Part shown: positions 59,455 through 64,000 of the stretch, in pieces
How the letters are laid out: every line of letters begins with the position of its first letter
Numbering within the stretch: position 1 is the first letter of the stretch
Assembly (NCBI GenBank): GCA_017591395.1
Contig: WEDG01007142.1
Span: 1 to 64,000 of the forward strand
From: Schistocephalus solidus
Lineage: Eukaryota; Platyhelminthes; Cestoda; Diphyllobothriidea; Diphyllobothriidae
Length of the DNA stretch: 64,000 nt
Direction: 5' to 3'
Notes under the pieces: generated by a model
Database searches by the model: none
Told to the model about the DNA's origin: nothing
What the model saw: the letters and a program-made list of their open reading frames with translations, nothing else
Made by a program: the position numbers and the translations under genes

Positions 59455-59790
59455 CATAAGTAAAATCCAGTTCCCCGCCTCGCTTCAAACCTTCAGGCAT
59501 TTGATGGGGCTGACGACCGGTTCGGTTTCTGTCAATTTCACCGGATAATGCCATAAAAACCAGCGCATGTTTTTCTGATTTTTTGTTCACTACTTTTAGC
59601 TTGATGTGCTCCTCACGTTGCCCTCTTTTAAATTATGATTCCAATGTCCTCATTTTCATCCGATCGGTAAGAGGTTAGTCTGGGCACAAAATCCCACTGG
59701 GATGATTTCGTATCCTGGATTTTCAAGCCAGTAATAGATCTACCCGCTGTTTGCTTCCCAAGACCATTTATCGACTGTCTTGATCACACC
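59455..59790. repeat. Diverged dispersed repeat, copy 1
   Basis: The blocks GATGGGGCTGACGACCGG, TTCTGTCAATTTCACCGGAT, GTCCTCATTTTCATCC and AGATCTACCCGCTGTTTGCTT recur in the same order at 61,290-61,545. It is AT-rich and noncoding. It may be the 5' part of the LINE whose endonuclease lies next to it. Confidence 0.55.
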
Positions 59791-60115
59791 TCCTTTGTGC
59801 CAGTTCTAACCAGAGGGCCTTATTGGAAGATTTTGTATTTCAAACAGCACACTGGGTTGTTGAGAAGCATTCAGCAAATTTCGGAATAAAAAAGATCCGG
59901 TTTTAATATCTCTTTTGGGGTTTCACTAATAGACTCAGGGACTCCCGGAAGATCCAGAGAAAATTGTCTTTCAAGGAAAAAACCGTGTCTGCATCCTGTT
60001 TTTTTATTGATGGGGGTTTACTTCAGTATAAAATCGGTATAATTTTAAGGTAATAGGTAATGTCTTTGAAGACACTTTTGAAAAACTGTAAAATATTTGA
60101 CTTAAAATAAATATT
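59791..60115. other. Unassigned DNA
   Basis: Nothing was recognised. It may be the 3' UTR of the LINE fragment to its right. Confidence 0.35.
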
Positions 60116-60660
60116 TTACTTTAAGGCAGGGAGTAACATATTTACTTTGGAAAAATTTTTCTCCGGAAGAGGGGCGTATAGCATCAGTCCCCGTAGGATA
60201 TATGATATGGTATAAGCGAAGCGTTGGTTTTGTGTTTCATCACATTCCTGGCCAATCGAATGGTATCTTTCAAGTACATAAACAGCCAGTTTACGTTTGA
60301 AGGCTATTGTCGTGTCCACCATTATGACGTCCTCAGGAAGTCCGTTCCAGACACCAACAACTTGCTTCGAAAACGCGTATTTACGTACCTCTAGGTGAGA
60401 TAAGGCTCAGCGCAGTTTGACGGGAGTTTCCATGCAGATTTTTTGATTCGGGCAGTGCAATGAAATCGTCAAAGTGCAGGGCACAGTTCCGGCTCCTCAC
60501 GATCCGGTAGATTTATATGAGTTCTCCTCGAATATATCGGTATTCAAGAGGAAAAAGATAAAGTGCATCACGTCTGCATGCGTATGATAAGTACTTTAGC
60601 CTGCTGTGTAACCTTTCCAACAGATTGTTATCTTTTTTCAGCCAAGAGTATCTTGCCTGA
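60116..60660 (-). pseudogene. CR1/jockey-like LINE, RT C-terminal remnant
   Basis: On the minus strand the sequence gives ERLHSRLKYLSYACRRDALY, then a frame change, then FSKQVVGVWNGLPEDVIMVD at 60,372-60,313 and TTIAFKRKL. The W-N-x-L-P-x-x-V and F-K-x-x-L pattern is the RT tail of CR1/jockey LINEs. At least one stop and frameshifts lie at 60,390-60,520. It is a truncated, inactive insertion. Confidence 0.65.
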
Positions 60661-61229
60661 ATTCAACAATCTTTTCGTGATTGAATAAAGGTTCCGTAAA
60701 CTTTTTCAAATTGCTCATTATGTGTGTTATTTAAATTATTCCAAATCGTGAATAGGACACCCTGAGACAATGACACGAGGCTTTCAAGAATGACAAAATG
60801 GTGATTCGAAGGTCTTTTTGTTCAGTTTCTTTTGATAAGCGCCTTTTGCTAAGGAAGTCTTGAGGAACATCGTCATCGGATCTTCCCTTTATTCGTTTTG
60901 GGCTGCAGTATGACATACTTGTCAAAGTTAAATCGCAGTGGTCATTTAGCAGAACATTTGAATTTAGAATTTATATTTGGTTAGCGCCCGGAAGTCTGTC
61001 GAAACAAACATTTGTAGCGAAATAAAATTATGGAAATATGTGCAGATAAAATGTACAAATATGTACTAATGTAGGCAGAAATTGACCTGTTAGGGCAATA
61101 CGTATTGATGTATTGCAATTACTTGTGAACTGGAAAATAGGCAGTGAAAAAAACTCCTAAATTTATCGGCTGTCACCAGAGGAATGAGCTCCGAGCAGCT
61201 TGTTGGTTCTTGTGCCTGACAATTATTGC
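60661..61229. other. Unassigned AT-rich DNA
   Basis: Nothing was recognised. Confidence 0.4.
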
Positions 61230-61560
61230 TGGATATTTTGCAGGAAACTTCCAGTCCGCAGTGGGAGTTCAAATCCAAAGGGATTTGGTGGGGTTGATGT
61301 CCGGTGTGGTTTCCGTCAATTTCGCTGGATTATCCCATGAGAACGAAGGCATCCTTTTTATGATTTTGTTTTTATTATTTATAAAGTCATTTCTCTCTCA
61401 CTCTGGCATCTTTTTAATTCTCTTATAAGTGTCCTCATTTTCATCCTATCGCAGAAGAGACGTCCGACTGAAAAAACACTCCACGATGTTTTTCGCAGTC
61501 GGGACTTTCTAGACAATATTAGATCTACCTGCTATTTGCTTTCGATGACGAATTTTCAGA
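61230..61560. repeat. Diverged dispersed repeat, copy 2
   Basis: This is colinear with 59,455-59,790: GGGGTTGATGTCCGGTGTGG, TTCCGTCAATTTCGCTGGAT, GTCCTCATTTTCATCC and AGATCTACCTGCTATTTGCTT. A 94-codon frame across it is incidental. Confidence 0.55.
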
Positions 61561-62106
61561 TTAAAAAATGCTTTGCTTCAAATGAATACACTAAAGGTAA
61601 ATATGGTTTTTATACTGTTTTTTTTTCTGGAGACGCTCTACCGTGAACGTCATGTTACGCAAATAATAGGCATAAGATGCAGTCAACTGAAATGCAAGCC
61701 ATTAAAAACCTCTTGTTAAGTGAACATATAGTTATCCCGATCGTATGCCTTTTAACTCAAGTTTTGATGCGCTTATGGCAATAGCGCACTCTATACCTAT
61801 AGATTCCGGTGTTCGACTTTTAGATATGATAGCATATAATCTTGTTGACATTTTTAGCTTTAATGCTTACTTATCGTTAACCACTTTTAATTTGTCAGGT
61901 TTTCTTTAGTTTAATATGTAAACGATGCAATTTAACTGATTTTTGTGGTTGCAGATTGCTTGATTTAGCCTGTTTTGTACTTTATCAAAAGCGAGGACTC
62001 CAATGCCAATATTTTATTCTGCATGCATCTTAAATTCCAGTAAAACTACAACAAATCCTCAAATAAATTGTAGATTTCCACCTCTGGCGAACATTTTAAA
62101 TTGCAG
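61561..62106. other. Upstream flank or intron of the MAP kinase gene
   Basis: AT-rich; it ends in an acceptor-like ACATTTTAAATTGCAG at 62,106, so an earlier exon may lie upstream. None was recognised. Confidence 0.4.
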
Positions 62107-62311
62107 ATTTAACTCTGGATAAATACATGCTTGAAGGCAACAACATGACCTTCGCAAAAAGCGCCTATATTAAAAAGTCAGCGGAAGTCTTTCAGTGGAG
62201 TATGGCTGTCAGCAGACCAGACTCTTACACATTAAAGGGACAGGTTTTTTCCGTCGGTTCAAGATTTATCGATTTGAGTTACATTGGTGAGGGATCTTAT
62301 GGAATGGTCGT
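62107..62311 (+). CDS. ERK-type MAP kinase, exon with glycine loop
   Basis: The frame is open from the acceptor (TTGCAG, 62,106) and contains ATG at 62,127. It encodes an N-terminal extension, then LKGQVFSVGSRFIDLSYIG and the ATP-binding loop GEGSYGMVV, as in ERK1/2-type kinases just before the kinase fold. The donor GTAAGT starts at 62,312, and splicing to 62,357 restores GTG-TCA (V-S). The Ser/Thr kinase would phosphorylate S/T-P sites in a growth-factor cascade; that is family knowledge. The start Met may be this ATG or lie in an earlier exon. Confidence 0.75.
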
Positions 62312-62356
62312 GTAAGTTTTCTTTCCATTTTTTCATTATATACAATGCAATATCAG

Positions 62357-62482
62357 GTCAGCATTTGATCACAAAAGAAATGAGATGGTTGCTATCAAGA
62401 AATTATGCCATTTGAGCATCAAACATATTGTCAAAGAACCTACCGAGAGATTCATATTCTTCGTCACTTTGATCATGAAAAC
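62357..62482 (+). CDS. ERK-type MAP kinase, exon with catalytic lysine
   Basis: It begins [16 protein letters not shown], carrying the ATP-binding Lys of the VAIKK motif. The next part is only homologous one frame over ([16 protein letters not shown], then [10 protein letters not shown]), so a single base is missing around 62,402-62,405. The exon is 126 bp where the flanking phases require one more base. Introns on either side are 45 bp (62,312-62,356) and 44 bp (62,483-62,526). The frameshift means a pseudogene, or a sequencing or assembly error. Confidence 0.7.
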
Positions 62483-62526
62483 GTACAGTTGGAGTTGCGT
62501 TTTGATGTCACATCTTTTAATTCTAG

Positions 62527-62582
62527 ATAATCCCATTATATGACGCATTTACCTCAGAAATATTTGAGGACATGAAGGAAAT
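62527..62582 (+). CDS. ERK-type MAP kinase, 56-bp exon
   Basis: It reads [18 protein letters not shown], matching the MAP kinase stretch between HEN and the hinge, and ends with AT of the next codon at a GTAATC donor. The 28-bp intron 62,583-62,610 ends TTATTTTTAG. Phase is exact on both sides. Confidence 0.7.
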
Positions 62583-62610
62583 GTAATCGTTTTTTGTAGC
62601 TTATTTTTAG

Positions 62611-64000
<1,390 letters not shown>

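Noticed and set aside
61144..61428. 94-residue membrane protein
   Set aside because: The frame lies across a repeat also present, without an open frame, at 59.5 kb.

Overview
This window is eukaryotic, and the best guess is a flatworm, most likely a diphyllobothriidean tapeworm (Spirometra / Dibothriocephalus / Schistocephalus type). The evidence is: introns of only 28-45 bp with good GT..AG ends in two unrelated genes; many decayed non-LTR retrotransposons, including one family with C2H2 zinc fingers after the reverse transcriptase; tRNA-derived SINEs; and degenerate TTAGGG-like tracts. The species is inference; the features are read from the sequence. Most of the window is old, broken repeat DNA with few host genes.

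Layout. 1-606: two tandem copies of a tRNA-derived SINE. 620-3,060: 5'-truncated LINE copy C (minus strand; zinc-finger tail plus long repetitive 3' UTR). 3,060-12,490: AT-rich, with SINE-like pieces and a foldback element with a telomere-like core. 12,495-19,010: two more minus-strand copies of the same LINE, truncated copy B and nearly full-length copy A (5' UTR, endonuclease, reverse transcriptase, zinc-finger tail), all broken. 21,777-22,085: a second foldback element with a TTAGGG-like core. 23,465-33,919 (minus): a host zinc-finger gene, with a terminal exon of four fingers and a candidate upstream exon whose splice phase matches across an 8.45 kb intron full of repeats. 34-42 kb: mostly unassigned, with an internally deleted LINE copy at 40.1-40.47 kb. 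42,971-47,555: an end-to-end DNA transposon of the animal EnSpm/CACTA-like type, with inverted termini, GC-rich subterminal repeats, a transposase gene and a second gene resembling DUF4806 proteins, both on the minus strand and both decayed. 50.4-61.5 kb: a graveyard of CR1/jockey-like LINE fragments, a 419-bp duplicated repeat and a tRNA-Ser-like element. 62,107-62,835 (+): five exons of an ERK-type MAP kinase gene that continues beyond the window or is broken.

How the parts relate. The two host loci (zinc-finger regulator and MAP kinase) show no functional link. The repeats form families: LINE copies A-F share a 3' terminus and differ in 5' extent, as target-primed reverse transcription with 5' truncation would give; the two foldback elements share terminal and subterminal sequence; and the transposase and DUF4806-like genes lie between one pair of termini and so form one mobile unit. 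Boundaries of old repeats are approximate to tens of bases.
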